Source: JARLGU01 sp036504535
GTDB lineage: Bacteria > Armatimonadota > Armatimonadia > Armatimonadales > Capsulimonadaceae
DNA length: 64,000 bases
Direction of reading: 5' to 3'
Assembly (NCBI GenBank): GCA_036504535.1
Contig: DASXUY010000058.1
Location: 1 to 64,000, forward strand
Shown here in pieces: positions 25,635-35,594 of this stretch. The translations under genes and the position numbers were made by a program. The first letter of the stretch is position 1; each line of letters begins with the position of its first letter. The notes beneath the pieces are model-generated. The model had not been told where the DNA came from. It ran no database searches and saw only the letters and a program-made list of their open reading frames with translations.

Positions 25635-27356
25635 ATGGATATTACACAACGAACAAACCTAGCCCGTGAACTCGCCGCGATCGACGTGCCGCGCACATCG
25701 GTGGCTTTTCGATGCGACGACGACAAGATCAGTGCGCTCATGGCGAAAGCCGAAGCGCTAGCGGCGGCGAATATCGTGCAGTTCTCGCCGGATATGAAGG
25801 CGCTTATCGAAGGCGGTGGCTATTCCAGCGTCTACACCGAAACGCAGCCTATGGGCGGCGAAGCGTACGCCAAGCGCGATGTGCGGCTGGGCCTGAACAA
25901 CCAACTGCTGTTCATGATGTGCCAGCGCGCCGATGGACGCCTCTCCGGTCGCGTCATCTCGCTTGGACAGCGAGACATGAGCGGCTGGCGGACCGACCCG
26001 GTGTACGTGTATTCGGACGGTGACTGGGAGAGCATCGGACTGCTGGCGGATTTCGGTCAGTTGCAGGGAAATGCGTTGCCGCATCCGGCGTTCAAGATGT
26101 ACTTCCTCGCCGGAAAGCCTGCGGGTTACCTCGATTTGCTGGCTGAAACCCTCGAAGCGTTCGACGATTACCTGTGGCGCACCCGCGACCCGGACGGCGA
26201 AGGGGTGCTGCAATCGTATTGTGTTTGGGACACTGGCGAAGACAACTCCGCGCGGTTCGGCGGCTCGCCGAACCGCTGGCCGCACGATTACCCACCGATG
26301 GGCGAGCATACGCCGCGTCAGGACGACGAGGGCGACAAGCTGAAGTACTATCAGTGGTGCTCCGAGCGTGAACTCACCGAAAAGATAAAGATGCCGTTCC
26401 GCTCGATGGACATGATGGCCTACTCGTATGAGAACCGCGCCGTCCGCGCGCTCATTTCCGACGAGACCGGCGACGGCAAGGCTGACGCGTGGCGCGCTAA
26501 AGCCGACGAAGTGCGGCAAGCGCTTCGCAAGCACCTCTGGCGGCCCGAACGCGGCGCTGCGTTCGATAAGGACCGCAATGGCGAATGGATGGACACGCTC
26601 ATCCACAACAACCTGCGGTGTATGTATTACGGCGTATTTAGCCAGGACATGGCCGACGAGTTCATCCAGCGCCACTTACTCAACCCCGACGAGTTCCTGA
26701 CTCCCGTCCCGCTGCCATCCATCGCTGTGAACGATCCGCTGTTCATGAATATCCCCGACAACAACTGGGGCGGACAGGTTCAGGGTCTCACATTCCAGCG
26801 TTTGGTCCGCGCGATGGAGAACTACGGCCGCTACGCGGAGCTCACCTTTATCGGTCGCAAAATTCTCGCGGCGCTCAAGGCCGCAAATCTGTTGACGCAG
26901 CAGTTCGACCCGTTCGACGCCGTCAATCCCGCTAAAGACAACAAGGGACGCGAAGGATACGGCCCTACTGTCCTTGCCTTTATGGACTATGTCGCACGCT
27001 TCTACGGAATCCACATTGAACGCGACACGGTTATGTGGACGGGTCTGACCGACGCGGGCAGCGTGGAGTATACGCAGGTGTTCGGTGATGAGACGTACAC
27101 CCTCCGCAATGACGGCTCGACAATAACCGCCTCCGTCAACGACGCACCCGTGTTTAAGTGCTCCTGCGGCGTCCGCGTTCACACCGACATGGCTGGCGCG
27201 GTAACGGCGACCGTCGGGGTGGACACGGTTGCACACCAAGTCACCTTGAACATGGGCGACATAGTGCACAAACTCACCGTTGAGCCGAACCAGATTTGGG
27301 CATTTTCTGAAGATAAGGCAATGCTCACATCGTCGAAGGCATCACTTGTAGCCTGA
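25635..27356 (+). CDS. Six-hairpin (alpha/alpha) glycosidase, GH63/GH37-like
   Basis: 573 residues, no signal peptide, so probably cytoplasmic. The sequence is helical, with motifs typical of clan-G-like (alpha/alpha)6 glycosidases: PMGGEAYAKRDVRLGLNNQ near 75, the acidic DDYLWRTRDPDGEGVLQSY region near 180 with the CVWDTGEDNS motif, NNLRCMYYGVFS near 325, and YGPTVLAFMDYVARFYGIH near 450. This pattern matches GH63-type alpha-glucosidase or mannosylglycerate-hydrolase-like enzymes and, more distantly, trehalases. The probable acid is in DTGEDN; I cannot fix the substrate. A short beta domain ends the protein. It follows the MITE-like element and precedes another GH29 gene. Confidence 0.75.
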   Translation: MDITQRTNLARELAAIDVPRTSVAFRCDDDKISALMAKAEALAAANIVQFSPDMKALIEGGGYSSVYTETQPMGGEAYAKRDVRLGLNNQLLFMMCQRADGRLSGRVISLGQRDMSGWRTDPVYVYSDGDWESIGLLADFGQLQGNALPHPAFKMYFLAGKPAGYLDLLAETLEAFDDYLWRTRDPDGEGVLQSYCVWDTGEDNSARFGGSPNRWPHDYPPMGEHTPRQDDEGDKLKYYQWCSERELTEKIKMPFRSMDMMAYSYENRAVRALISDETGDGKADAWRAKADEVRQALRKHLWRPERGAAFDKDRNGEWMDTLIHNNLRCMYYGVFSQDMADEFIQRHLLNPDEFLTPVPLPSIAVNDPLFMNIPDNNWGGQVQGLTFQRLVRAMENYGRYAELTFIGRKILAALKAANLLTQQFDPFDAVNPAKDNKGREGYGPTVLAFMDYVARFYGIHIERDTVMWTGLTDAGSVEYTQVFGDETYTLRNDGSTITASVNDAPVFKCSCGVRVHTDMAGAVTATVGVDTVAHQVTLNMGDIVHKLTVEPNQIWAFSEDKAMLTSSKASLVA

Positions 27357-27485
27357 TCATTTCAACTTGCTCCACACGAGTCAGGCCTTGCAACACTCAA
27401 TCAATCACGAAACCAAGCGCATCCTGACCGGGGCCATCGCCGCCGGTTTGGTGCGCACCGACCTACCGAATGGCCCCACGAGGGT

Positions 27486-27500
27486 CCAGGCTCAGCCTGG
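27486..27500 (+). promoter_or_regulatory. Hairpin next to the start of the GH29 gene
   Basis: CCAGGCT and AGCCTGG form a perfect 7-bp palindrome with a single central base. It ends 11 bases before the ATG at 27512 and overlaps the likely ribosome-binding region, so it could hinder translation or be a protein-binding site. Confidence 0.35.
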
Positions 27501-27511
27501 GAAAAAGAAAA

Positions 27512-29515
27512 ATGAACGAAAATCTCATACTCCCCACTGCACAACAACTGGCGTTTTCCGACTCCGAACTGGGCGTCATCATCCATCTTGACCTCCAGGT
27601 ATTCGAGCCTGGCTACGAGTTCCGCCAGCAGTGGGGCTACACGCCCGACCCTGCGGTGTTCAACCCGTCGAACCTCGACACCGACCAATGGATAGAAGCG
27701 GCGGCGGCAGCTGGGGCGAAATACGCGGTGTTTGTCGCGAAGCACTGCAGCGGCTTCTCGCTGTGGCCAACCAAAGCGCACGACTACAGCGTTGCGAGCA
27801 GCCCCTGGAAGGGCGGCAAGGGCGATGTGGTCGGTGACTTCTTCGCGAGTTGCGAGAAGTACGGCATCAAGCCGGGCCTCTACTACAGCGTCTCGTGCAA
27901 TGCGCACTTCAACGTCGACAACCCGGGGCTTGTGCGAGATCGAGACACGGAGAAGCAGCGACGTTACAACGAGATCGTCCTTCAGCAGATGACCGAACTT
28001 TGGTCCAATTATGGCGAGCTTTTCTACCTGTGGTACGACGGCGGCGTGCTGCCGCCCGAAGAGGGTGGTCCCGATGTCGCGACACTGATGAGCCGATTGC
28101 AGCCGAACGCTTGCGCGTTTCAGGGACCGACGACATGGACTCATCCGACCCGCGAAAGCGGTAACGAACTCAGCACAGCGGTGCTGCCCAACTGGAGCAC
28201 GACCACGAAGAAGCTGTATCCGGGCGGCACAGTTGAAAAGCACGCGGGCGACCCGAACGGCGACCTATGGGCACCGACCGAATGCGACATCCCCAACCGC
28301 AAGGCCGGGCAAGCGTTCCAAGGCGGCTGGTTCTGGCGCGAGGGTGATGAGCCGTTCGTCTACTCTGCCGACGAACTCATTGAAGGGTACTTCCGCTCTG
28401 TGGCGCAGAACGCGAACCTGCTGATCGGTATGGTGATTGACCTGCGCGGCCAGTTCCCAGAACCGGACACAGCGGCGTTCCGCGATTTCGGCGACAAGCT
28501 GCGCCGCATCTACGGAAACAAGCTCGCCACTACATCAGGCGCGGGTTCGACCTTCACACTCCCCGTCGAAACTGGCTCAAAGCCCACAATGATTGTGCTC
28601 AGGGAGGACCTCGCCAAGGGCGAACGTGTTCGCAAATTCTCGGTCGAGGCGAACGTGGGTGGCAAGTGGCTCCTGATCTGGGAAGGCACCTGCATCGGGC
28701 ACAAGCGTATCGAGCGATTCGATGAGCTGGACGCATCCGAACTGCGCCTGAATATCCTCGAATCTGAAGGGGCTGCGCAAATCCGCGAGTTCAGCGCATA
28801 CAATCCGCCGCAGTCCTTGTTCTCCGAGCCGCTCAACCTTGCCGATCGAAGTAAGCTCTTCATCGGTCGCAGCAACGATGGCAATGTTTCGATCACTTGC
28901 TCGAACCCGAATCTTGCGATACGTTACACCACCGACGGCACCGAACCCGGCGATTCATCGCCGCGCTACACCGCTCCTTTCCCTCTCGCGGAGGGCGGTG
29001 TGGTCAAGGCGTTCGCTTTCATCCATGGCGGCGACTGTCGGTCGGCGGTCACCACCGTCACCTTCGGCGGCTCACGTGCGCACTGGCGCATCGCCAGCAT
29101 CAGCCTCGACAGCCCGTACGCCAACAACGGAACCGCCGGTGTCGCAAAGCTGCTCGACGATGACCCGGAGACCTACTGGCACACGTACCACGTCGACAAG
29201 GCAACAAGCGCGCCCCCGCACGAGGTTGTGCTCGATATGGGGGAGCCGACCGCCATCGCAGCATTCACGTTTATGCCTCGCATCCTCAGCGTGGACGCCA
29301 CACCAGACAAATTCGAGTTCTACCTGAGCGACGATGGCCACGACTGGGCTCTCGCGGTCGCGGGCGAGTTCGACGACCTGAAGTCGAACCCAACGATGCG
29401 CCTCATTCCGCTCCCATCCCCTGCTACCGCACGCTACATCCGCTTCGTCGCCCTTCACGCCGTCGACGACGCCGACTACATCGCCCTGGCAGGAATCGGC
29501 ATCATCAAGGCATGA
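27512..29515 (+). CDS. Alpha-L-fucosidase, GH29, with Fn3-like and F5/8C (CBM32) domains
   Basis: 667 residues from the ATG at 27512; the frame is open 14 codons further but that part is repeat-like. No signal peptide. GH29 barrel: LGVIIHLDLQVF near the N-terminus (the usual HWG is replaced), FVAKHCSGFSLWPT near 75, and LWYDGGVLPPEEGG with Asp 176 as predicted nucleophile. After the barrel comes a short beta domain, a chitobiase/beta-hexosaminidase C-terminal type domain (IRYTTDGTEPG near 470) and an F5/8 type C domain (about 525-667). The altered HWG motif suggests a GH29 subgroup with broader aglycone tolerance. Probably part of the same regulon as its neighbours. Confidence 0.85.
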   Translation: MNENLILPTAQQLAFSDSELGVIIHLDLQVFEPGYEFRQQWGYTPDPAVFNPSNLDTDQWIEAAAAAGAKYAVFVAKHCSGFSLWPTKAHDYSVASSPWKGGKGDVVGDFFASCEKYGIKPGLYYSVSCNAHFNVDNPGLVRDRDTEKQRRYNEIVLQQMTELWSNYGELFYLWYDGGVLPPEEGGPDVATLMSRLQPNACAFQGPTTWTHPTRESGNELSTAVLPNWSTTTKKLYPGGTVEKHAGDPNGDLWAPTECDIPNRKAGQAFQGGWFWREGDEPFVYSADELIEGYFRSVAQNANLLIGMVIDLRGQFPEPDTAAFRDFGDKLRRIYGNKLATTSGAGSTFTLPVETGSKPTMIVLREDLAKGERVRKFSVEANVGGKWLLIWEGTCIGHKRIERFDELDASELRLNILESEGAAQIREFSAYNPPQSLFSEPLNLADRSKLFIGRSNDGNVSITCSNPNLAIRYTTDGTEPGDSSPRYTAPFPLAEGGVVKAFAFIHGGDCRSAVTTVTFGGSRAHWRIASISLDSPYANNGTAGVAKLLDDDPETYWHTYHVDKATSAPPHEVVLDMGEPTAIAAFTFMPRILSVDATPDKFEFYLSDDGHDWALAVAGEFDDLKSNPTMRLIPLPSPATARYIRFVALHAVDDADYIALAGIGIIKA

Positions 29516-29542
29516 CATACCATCAACCAGCGGCACGCAACA

Positions 29543-29615
29543 GAGGGAGCGAAGCGAGAAAGTAAGCCCGAGCGGCTGGAGCGATCTTAACTCCCTCACT
29601 TTGTGCGTGACGCAC
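29543..29615. repeat. Intergenic inverted repeats upstream of the secreted GH39-like gene
   Basis: GAGGGAG (29543-29549) pairs with CTCCCTC (29591-29597), enclosing a segment that resembles the end of the MITE-like element at 25458. Immediately after, GTGCGT-G-ACGCAC (29603-29615) is a perfect small palindrome that could be an operator for the gene starting at 29649. Confidence 0.4.
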
Positions 29616-29648
29616 TTTCAATCACGCGCCGACCTTAAGCATTACACC

Positions 29649-32180
29649 ATGAAACTAACAATCCCAACCATCATCGCACTTCTCGCCTTCTGCATGTCGC
29701 CGCTTGCCGCCGCGCCGACCGAGATGCTCACGAACCCCGGCTTCGAAGCGCCGTTCACCGTCTTTCCAGCCCCGACTGGCAAGGCGAAGATCACGGGAGC
29801 GATTGCCAGAGGCTGGAACGACAACTCAAGCTGGGCGCCCTCGGTCATCGAATACGCCGAAGCGCGCACCGGAGCGCATGGAGGCTCATCGGCGCAGGCG
29901 GTTACGGTCAAGGAGGCGCCAGCACAGTTCGTTCAGTCTCTCGACTTCGTGCTTGGCCACATTTACTCGGTCAGCATCTGGTTCAAAGGGACGCCGGGCA
30001 CGACTGCGACCGTGGCGCTACGCATCGCTGGCCCCCCGTATACAACTCTTGGCGACGCACCCGTGCAGCTGAACGGTCAATGGCAACAGGCTAAGTTCTC
30101 TGCAACCTGCCGCTCGGCCGCTCCGGGCTACATTATGATCTACCCGCCGCTGGGGACGACGCTGCTCGTCGACGATGCTTCCGTGGTGGATGTTTCCCAG
30201 GCAACCAGCGATGCGCCAGCAAAGGTCGGTAATATGCTGCCCGACGCGTCCTTCGAAGCCGGATTCAGCGGCGGCTGGGCAGCGCGCCTGGACGGCACTG
30301 GACACGCCGGGTCTGGTCCATTCGCGTTTGCCGACCCGCGCCCATCGCTTGACAGCACCACGGCGTTCGACCAGAAGCAGTCGCTGAAGGTCACTCTGCC
30401 CTATCCTGGGTCGGCGTCGCTAACGTCGCCTCTGGTTTCGTACAATTACGGACGCGTCTACACGGCCAGTATCGCGATGAAAGCTAGCGCTGATGGGGCG
30501 AGCGCACGGATTCAGATGGCTGGCAGCGATAAGTTCAAGGATGTTACACTCACGACGTCGTGGCAGCGTTTCTCGCTCTCGGCTCCCATCCCGTTTGGTA
30601 CCGCAACTCGCCTTTCGGTGCGCGCCACCAGCCGAACCGCCGCGACGATATGGTTCGACGCCGCTGACCTCCATGAGGGCGACACGCCGACACCAGCGGG
30701 CCCGCCTCCCGTGGAATTGGCGCTCAACGTTGACCGCCCCGGCGGTGTTTTCTTTGACGGCGAGCCAGCTGTTATACGCCTCGCGACCGCAAACGCTCCT
30801 GCAGGCTCGACAGTGAAACTCACCTGCCTCGACCTTTACAACACCGTAAAATCGCTGCCATCCGTTGCCACGTCTGCGACCGCCATCACCGTCGCCCCCG
30901 ACGCTTCGCATCCGCGCGGCATGTTCAAGCTCACCGCGCAGGTCGTTGGAGCCGATGGCGCGGCGCTGTCCCCGCCAATCCAGCAGGCGTTTGCCCGACT
31001 GCCCAAGCCCCGTGAGATCGCCCCAGAGAAGTCGTTCTTCGGCGTCCACGTGCCACTAAGCAACGCTTACTTCGCGATATGCCGCGCCATTGGCGCACGC
31101 TGGACACGCATTCACGACGCTAGCTGGGTGACCATTTGGCCCGTCGTCGAGCCAAAAGAGGGCCAGTTCCAGTACGAAGATGCGGGTGCGGACGCCGCGA
31201 AGAAGTCAGGCATCGCCATCCTTGGTATGCTGGACGGAGTTCCAATGTGGGCGACGAAAACCGCCAACAGTCAGGGCGGCTATTTCAGCGTCTACAACAA
31301 AGTCGATGGACCGCGCTCCATTGACTTGTGGAAAGTGTACGTGCAGAACGTCGTCTCACACTACAAAGGCAAAATCGATCACTGGGAAGTGTGGAACGAG
31401 CCCTATGGCGGGCAGTTCACGCCGGGGCCCGCCGAAGTGTACGGCACGCTGTTGAAGACGGCGTACCCAGTCGCCAAAGCCGCAAATCCGAAGGCAACCA
31501 TCGTCGGTGTCGACACCAATCGGGGCTTCGACGATTGGACAGACACGGTGATGAAGACAGCTGGCGGATCCAGCTCGTATGACGAGTTTTCGTACCACGA
31601 TTACTACGGCTCGCTTTACGGCGGCCCGTCGTCCGTCGCCGCGAAAGACGCCGCTGTCTACAATGCTGTCGAGAAAAAGTATGGCAAGATCACTCCGCGG
31701 TGGGTAACCGAAGCGGCCCCTGGCGAGGAGATCAGCTCGTTCTACTGGCCCATCGGCGAAGAGCAACTGACCCGCAGCCAATGCGCCAAGACAATCCGGT
31801 TCGACGTCACATTGATGGCGAATGGCGTGGTGCACGACTTCTACTACTCGCTGCACTCCGATCCGCCCTACGGTTCAAAGTCGCTGATGGCGCTGGAGCA
31901 TGATCGCACCATACGACCGCTGATGGCCGCCCGCGCCGTGCTCGCAGCGTTGGTCGACGGCGCGAAATGCCTCGGTCGCACCGAGCCGCTCCCAGGCGTC
32001 GATTGCTATAGCTTCCATCAACCGGATGGACGCAGTATCGACGTCCTCTGGAGCTACGACAACGCCACCCACCAGGTCCCAGTAAGCGGCACAACCCGCA
32101 TACTGGACGCGCTAGGAAACGTGCTCCCACCAACCAAATCACTCGCGATAGGACTCGAACCAGTATACGTGATTAGGTGA
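29649..32180 (+). CDS. Secreted GH39/GH5-like glycosidase with two CBM4/9-like domains
   Basis: 843 residues. ATG 29649 gives a signal peptide (MKLTIPTIIALLAFC, cut near AAAPT). Two jelly-roll modules of CBM4/9 type follow, opening with LTNPGFEAPF (about 27) and LPDASFEAGF (about 198), then a beta domain (about 355-450) and a TIM barrel. The barrel has WEVWNEPYGG (Glu 584, acid/base) and WVTEAAPG (Glu 688, nucleophile), which is the GH39/GH5 clan-A pattern of beta-xylosidases and related retaining enzymes. Likely cleaves a polysaccharide outside the inner membrane. It is the last secreted enzyme before the run of cytoplasmic enzyme genes. Confidence 0.85.
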   Translation: MKLTIPTIIALLAFCMSPLAAAPTEMLTNPGFEAPFTVFPAPTGKAKITGAIARGWNDNSSWAPSVIEYAEARTGAHGGSSAQAVTVKEAPAQFVQSLDFVLGHIYSVSIWFKGTPGTTATVALRIAGPPYTTLGDAPVQLNGQWQQAKFSATCRSAAPGYIMIYPPLGTTLLVDDASVVDVSQATSDAPAKVGNMLPDASFEAGFSGGWAARLDGTGHAGSGPFAFADPRPSLDSTTAFDQKQSLKVTLPYPGSASLTSPLVSYNYGRVYTASIAMKASADGASARIQMAGSDKFKDVTLTTSWQRFSLSAPIPFGTATRLSVRATSRTAATIWFDAADLHEGDTPTPAGPPPVELALNVDRPGGVFFDGEPAVIRLATANAPAGSTVKLTCLDLYNTVKSLPSVATSATAITVAPDASHPRGMFKLTAQVVGADGAALSPPIQQAFARLPKPREIAPEKSFFGVHVPLSNAYFAICRAIGARWTRIHDASWVTIWPVVEPKEGQFQYEDAGADAAKKSGIAILGMLDGVPMWATKTANSQGGYFSVYNKVDGPRSIDLWKVYVQNVVSHYKGKIDHWEVWNEPYGGQFTPGPAEVYGTLLKTAYPVAKAANPKATIVGVDTNRGFDDWTDTVMKTAGGSSSYDEFSYHDYYGSLYGGPSSVAAKDAAVYNAVEKKYGKITPRWVTEAAPGEEISSFYWPIGEEQLTRSQCAKTIRFDVTLMANGVVHDFYYSLHSDPPYGSKSLMALEHDRTIRPLMAARAVLAALVDGAKCLGRTEPLPGVDCYSFHQPDGRSIDVLWSYDNATHQVPVSGTTRILDALGNVLPPTKSLAIGLEPVYVIR

Positions 32181-32419
32181 GATCCGCATGTACTCCGGCG
32201 GATCGCGAAGCGATCTAGTCCTAATCCGGCCAAGAACCCGGTGTCTGAGGTTCGAACAGGAAGCCACCGAACCTTGGATCACCCGGCTTTTAACGTTATG
32301 CCGAATCTGACCTCTTTTCCTTTCCTTTAGGAGAGGAAGGGGCCCGCGAAGCGGGAAGGAGAGGTTTCTTCCTAAATCGTGTCACCTATTGAACACAACA
32401 GACCAATAGAGATATCAAG
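32181..32419. repeat. Intergenic spacer with dispersed palindromic repeats
   Basis: 32229-32257 is the inverted match (28 of 29 bases) to 109-137 at the start of the window. A second repeat, CCTCTTTTCC...GGAGAGGAAGG plus the hairpin CCCGC-GAA-GCGGG, lies at about 32310-32368. I see no confident promoter for the gene at 32420. Confidence 0.5.
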
Positions 32420-34597
32420 ATGACCAACCCCACACCAAACAACCAATTCGCCTGGTCGAAGCGCCCCTACGGACGCCTCTTCAACAACCTGACCATCGTC
32501 AACACCGCGCAGGGCCGCCGCGAGATCGCCGAGATATTCGGCGCCGACCTCATGGCGACTGCGGCGGCGTCCGGAGCCCGAACCGCGATCTTCGACAGCC
32601 GCAACCAATGGTATGCGCTGCACGATTCATCGGTCTGCCTCAAGCACCCCGGCCTCGGCGCGCGCGACCTCGTCGCCGAGATAATGGCCGCTGGCGAAAA
32701 GCTGGGCATCGAGTACATCCCCTACATCCCGGTCGATTGCGATCGAAGAGCATGGGACGAGCACCCGGATTGGCGCAACGTCGACTTCGACGGCAACGTT
32801 ACCGACCAGGTCTTCCCGCGCGTATGCGAGAACTCGCCCTTTGCGGAGTACATCGCAAGCTACCTCGTCGATCTCCTCCAGCGCTACCCCATTCAGGGCC
32901 TATGGTTCGATGGGCTTGGCGTGTTCGCGAGCTGCTACTGCGGTTACTGCCGCGACGGCTTCCGGGAAGCCACTGGCCGTGAAGCGCCCGAGTCTCACGC
33001 TGCCGACGCCGAAGGGTGGAAGCTGTGGTTGGAGTACAAGCACGCTGCCACACAACGCGTCTTCGATACCTACCTCGCCGCCGCCCGGTCGGTGCGCCCA
33101 GGGATCCCCATCCACACCGCATGGGAATCAGGTGCGCGCGGCTCGGCGCAAAGCTGGATTGAGGCTTACTGGAAATGGCCGACGCCGTACCTGCAGATGA
33201 TGCGCAATGACACTGGCGATGTGGCTGAGTTCTACATTCCCGCCAGTCAGTACGCGCCAAGCTACCCGATTTCGCTCACCGAAGCTGAGTTGCGTGACCG
33301 CGCCATGATCGCCGTCTCGAACGGCACCATCCCGACGTTCACGCTCTGCGCCACGCCTGCCGCGCTTAAATCGGTCAACGCCGATGTCGAAGCGCGTGCG
33401 CCGTGGCTCACCGACTCTGAGCCTGTACCATATGTTGCAGTCGCCATGTCCGAGACATCCAGGCGCCTGTGCGAACGCGATCAATTCAAAGACGGTCCGG
33501 ACTTCACGCTGTATGGCACCGTCATGCCTCTACTTGAGGAGAAGATCGCCGAAACCTGCCTCACGGAGGACGGACTCGAGAGTGACGACCTCAGCAAATA
33601 TGCCGTTATCGTCCTGCCGGATACGTGCATCATCACCGATCACGTCGCGGACAAGCTGCGCGCTTTCGTCGAAGCGGGCGGGGGACTCGTCGCCACCAAC
33701 CGAGCCAGCCTGCACACCGCCGACGGTGCCCAACGGCCCGACTTCGCTCTCGCGGACCTGTTAGGCGTGCATTATGTGGAGCCGATGCCGGACGAGACCG
33801 TCCTTACGCCATGGTACGCCAGCCACGATGGCGTCGAACAGCCAAGCAAGACGCGCTGCAAGTTTCTGAACGCCAACTCGCACCCGATTGTCAACGACCA
33901 ACTGATTCGCGACACGCTCTCGACCGAAGTCGTCCCCGCGTTTCGGCGCGGGACGCCGTCTAGCTTCAGCCTGCCGTATCCCGGCCAGGCGCTCCGCGTC
34001 GAAGCCGATCCCGGCGTCGACGTGGCGCTCTATGAAGCGTCGCAGCAGCCCGGAACAGCGTGGCCGTTCTTGACGACTCGCCAATACGGCAAGGGCCGCG
34101 TCGTTTACATAGCCGCAAACATCGGCTTCCAATACGCCAGCCACTGGTCGTATCCGTTCGTTCGCCGCCTGCAGACAAACGCGGTTCGCTGGGCTGCGGG
34201 GGCAAACGAGCAGCCAGTACAGATCGAGTCGCTGCTGCAGGTCCATGCGACGCTGTTCCGCCAGCCTGAACAGGGCCGATTGATCGTGCACCTGCTCAAT
34301 TCCCCCGCACCGCAAGGCTACCCGCCGATGACGCGGCAAACGTGGGGGGGCTACAAGGCGGCGACCGAGCCGTGGAACACCGACCCCGCCGTGCTGCGCG
34401 ACGTGTACATGACCAGCTTTGGCAGGATGCGCGAGGAACTCGCCCCAGTCCACGACGTCAAGGTGCGCCTGCGCGGCGAGTTCAAGCGGGTGACGCAAGA
34501 GCCCACCGGAATCGAGCTAACAACGACCGTTGCGAACGGCTGGACTGAAGTGACCGTCCCGAAACTCGACGTCCACTGCATGGTGGTGGCGGAGTAA
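32420..34597 (+). CDS. GHL6/GH42-trimerisation-domain protein, putative glycosidase
   Basis: 725 residues, no signal peptide. The N-terminal half is a TIM barrel of the hypothetical glycosyl hydrolase 6 type (AEIFGADLMATAAASGAR, IPYIPVDCDRRAW, GLWFDGLGVFASCYCGYC), with a WFDG motif like the GH29 nucleophile strand. It is followed near residue 330 by a class-I-glutamine-amidotransferase-like fold as in the beta-galactosidase trimerisation domain (SKYAVIVLPDTCIITDHV, FVEAGGGLVATN) and a C-terminal beta domain. The WFDG strand hints at a fucosidase-like or related retaining hydrolase; the substrate is unknown. It is 26 bases upstream of the GH5-like gene, so the genes 32420-38276 look like one operon. 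Confidence 0.78.
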   Translation: MTNPTPNNQFAWSKRPYGRLFNNLTIVNTAQGRREIAEIFGADLMATAAASGARTAIFDSRNQWYALHDSSVCLKHPGLGARDLVAEIMAAGEKLGIEYIPYIPVDCDRRAWDEHPDWRNVDFDGNVTDQVFPRVCENSPFAEYIASYLVDLLQRYPIQGLWFDGLGVFASCYCGYCRDGFREATGREAPESHAADAEGWKLWLEYKHAATQRVFDTYLAAARSVRPGIPIHTAWESGARGSAQSWIEAYWKWPTPYLQMMRNDTGDVAEFYIPASQYAPSYPISLTEAELRDRAMIAVSNGTIPTFTLCATPAALKSVNADVEARAPWLTDSEPVPYVAVAMSETSRRLCERDQFKDGPDFTLYGTVMPLLEEKIAETCLTEDGLESDDLSKYAVIVLPDTCIITDHVADKLRAFVEAGGGLVATNRASLHTADGAQRPDFALADLLGVHYVEPMPDETVLTPWYASHDGVEQPSKTRCKFLNANSHPIVNDQLIRDTLSTEVVPAFRRGTPSSFSLPYPGQALRVEADPGVDVALYEASQQPGTAWPFLTTRQYGKGRVVYIAANIGFQYASHWSYPFVRRLQTNAVRWAAGANEQPVQIESLLQVHATLFRQPEQGRLIVHLLNSPAPQGYPPMTRQTWGGYKAATEPWNTDPAVLRDVYMTSFGRMREELAPVHDVKVRLRGEFKRVTQEPTGIELTTTVANGWTEVTVPKLDVHCMVVAE

Positions 34598-34623
34598 AAC
34601 GCTTCCTCCCATAGGAGAATGAT

Positions 34624-35589
34624 ATGTCCATATCGACTATTGACTGGCCCGCTGTACGCGGTTTCAACTATCAGCCAAGCTACGGCTCCTGCGGTTTTGA
34701 GCTCTGGCGGCGGTTCGACGCCGCCGTAATCCGCGAGGAACTCAGTCGCGGTAAGCGCTACTTCCCAGGCATGAACGCCATTCGCCTGTGGCTGTCTCAC
34801 GAGGCCTGGATGCGCGACCACGCCAAATTCGAAGCCGATTTCGACACGGCGCTCGCGATTGCGTCCGAACTCGGGATCGCCGTGACGCCCGTGCTCTTTA
34901 ACCGCTGGCACGATGCCGTGCTCGATTACGGCGGCATTTATATCGACCATTTCTTGCCAAAGTCGTGCTGGGTGCAGGGAGTCGATCAGCCCGCCGCGTT
35001 TGCCGAGGCCATCGTCGGCTCGCACGCCACCGACCCGCGCATCTTCTGCTGGGACATCTGCAACGAGCCGTTCGCGTATGGCTGCCTGCCCGATTCCATT
35101 CCCGAAATTGCCGCCGCCGAAACCGCGTGGCTCGCGCGAATGGCCGCGATCATCCGTAGTGCAGGGGCGGTCGCACCGATCACCGTTGGCACCCATCCCG
35201 GCGAAGGCGTGGTTGGCCTCAAGCGCGTCGAGCCATTCTGCGACGTGTTCGGGATCCACCCGTACGCGACCAACTTGGCCGAGAAAGCCACCTTCGAGAA
35301 GCGACTGGATGATTATGTTGCCTTCTCCGCCGAGACGGGCAAGCCACTGATCGCCTCCGAGTGTTGCTGGGGCGAGGTGGATGACGCAAAGCGTGTTGAC
35401 TTCATACGGTACACGTTCGATCAGCTCAAACCCCGAAAGATCGGATGGCTCGCCTATGTGCTGCACCACAGCCTGATTGCCGACGCTCACCGTGCAGAAT
35501 TCGGACCGGTCGGCGGCCCGGGCAATCTATCGTTTATCGAAGCCGACGGCTCCTTGCGGCCCGGTCATGGTATCTTCAACGAGTATTAA
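34624..35589 (+). CDS. GH5-like cytoplasmic glycosidase
   Basis: 321 residues, a bare TIM barrel without signal peptide. ICNEPFA (Glu 148) and LIASECCWGE (Glu 246) sit at the strand-4 and strand-7 positions of clan GH-A and are the probable acid/base and nucleophile. FNYQPS near the N-terminus and MNAIRLWLS are also typical of small GH5-type enzymes. AGGAG at about 34612 is well spaced from the start. It lies between the GHL6-like gene (26 bases) and the GH106-like gene (5 bases), so it is probably translated as part of one operon and acts on an imported oligosaccharide. Confidence 0.83.
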   Translation: MSISTIDWPAVRGFNYQPSYGSCGFELWRRFDAAVIREELSRGKRYFPGMNAIRLWLSHEAWMRDHAKFEADFDTALAIASELGIAVTPVLFNRWHDAVLDYGGIYIDHFLPKSCWVQGVDQPAAFAEAIVGSHATDPRIFCWDICNEPFAYGCLPDSIPEIAAAETAWLARMAAIIRSAGAVAPITVGTHPGEGVVGLKRVEPFCDVFGIHPYATNLAEKATFEKRLDDYVAFSAETGKPLIASECCWGEVDDAKRVDFIRYTFDQLKPRKIGWLAYVLHHSLIADAHRAEFGPVGGPGNLSFIEADGSLRPGHGIFNEY

Positions 35590-35594
35590 CCCTT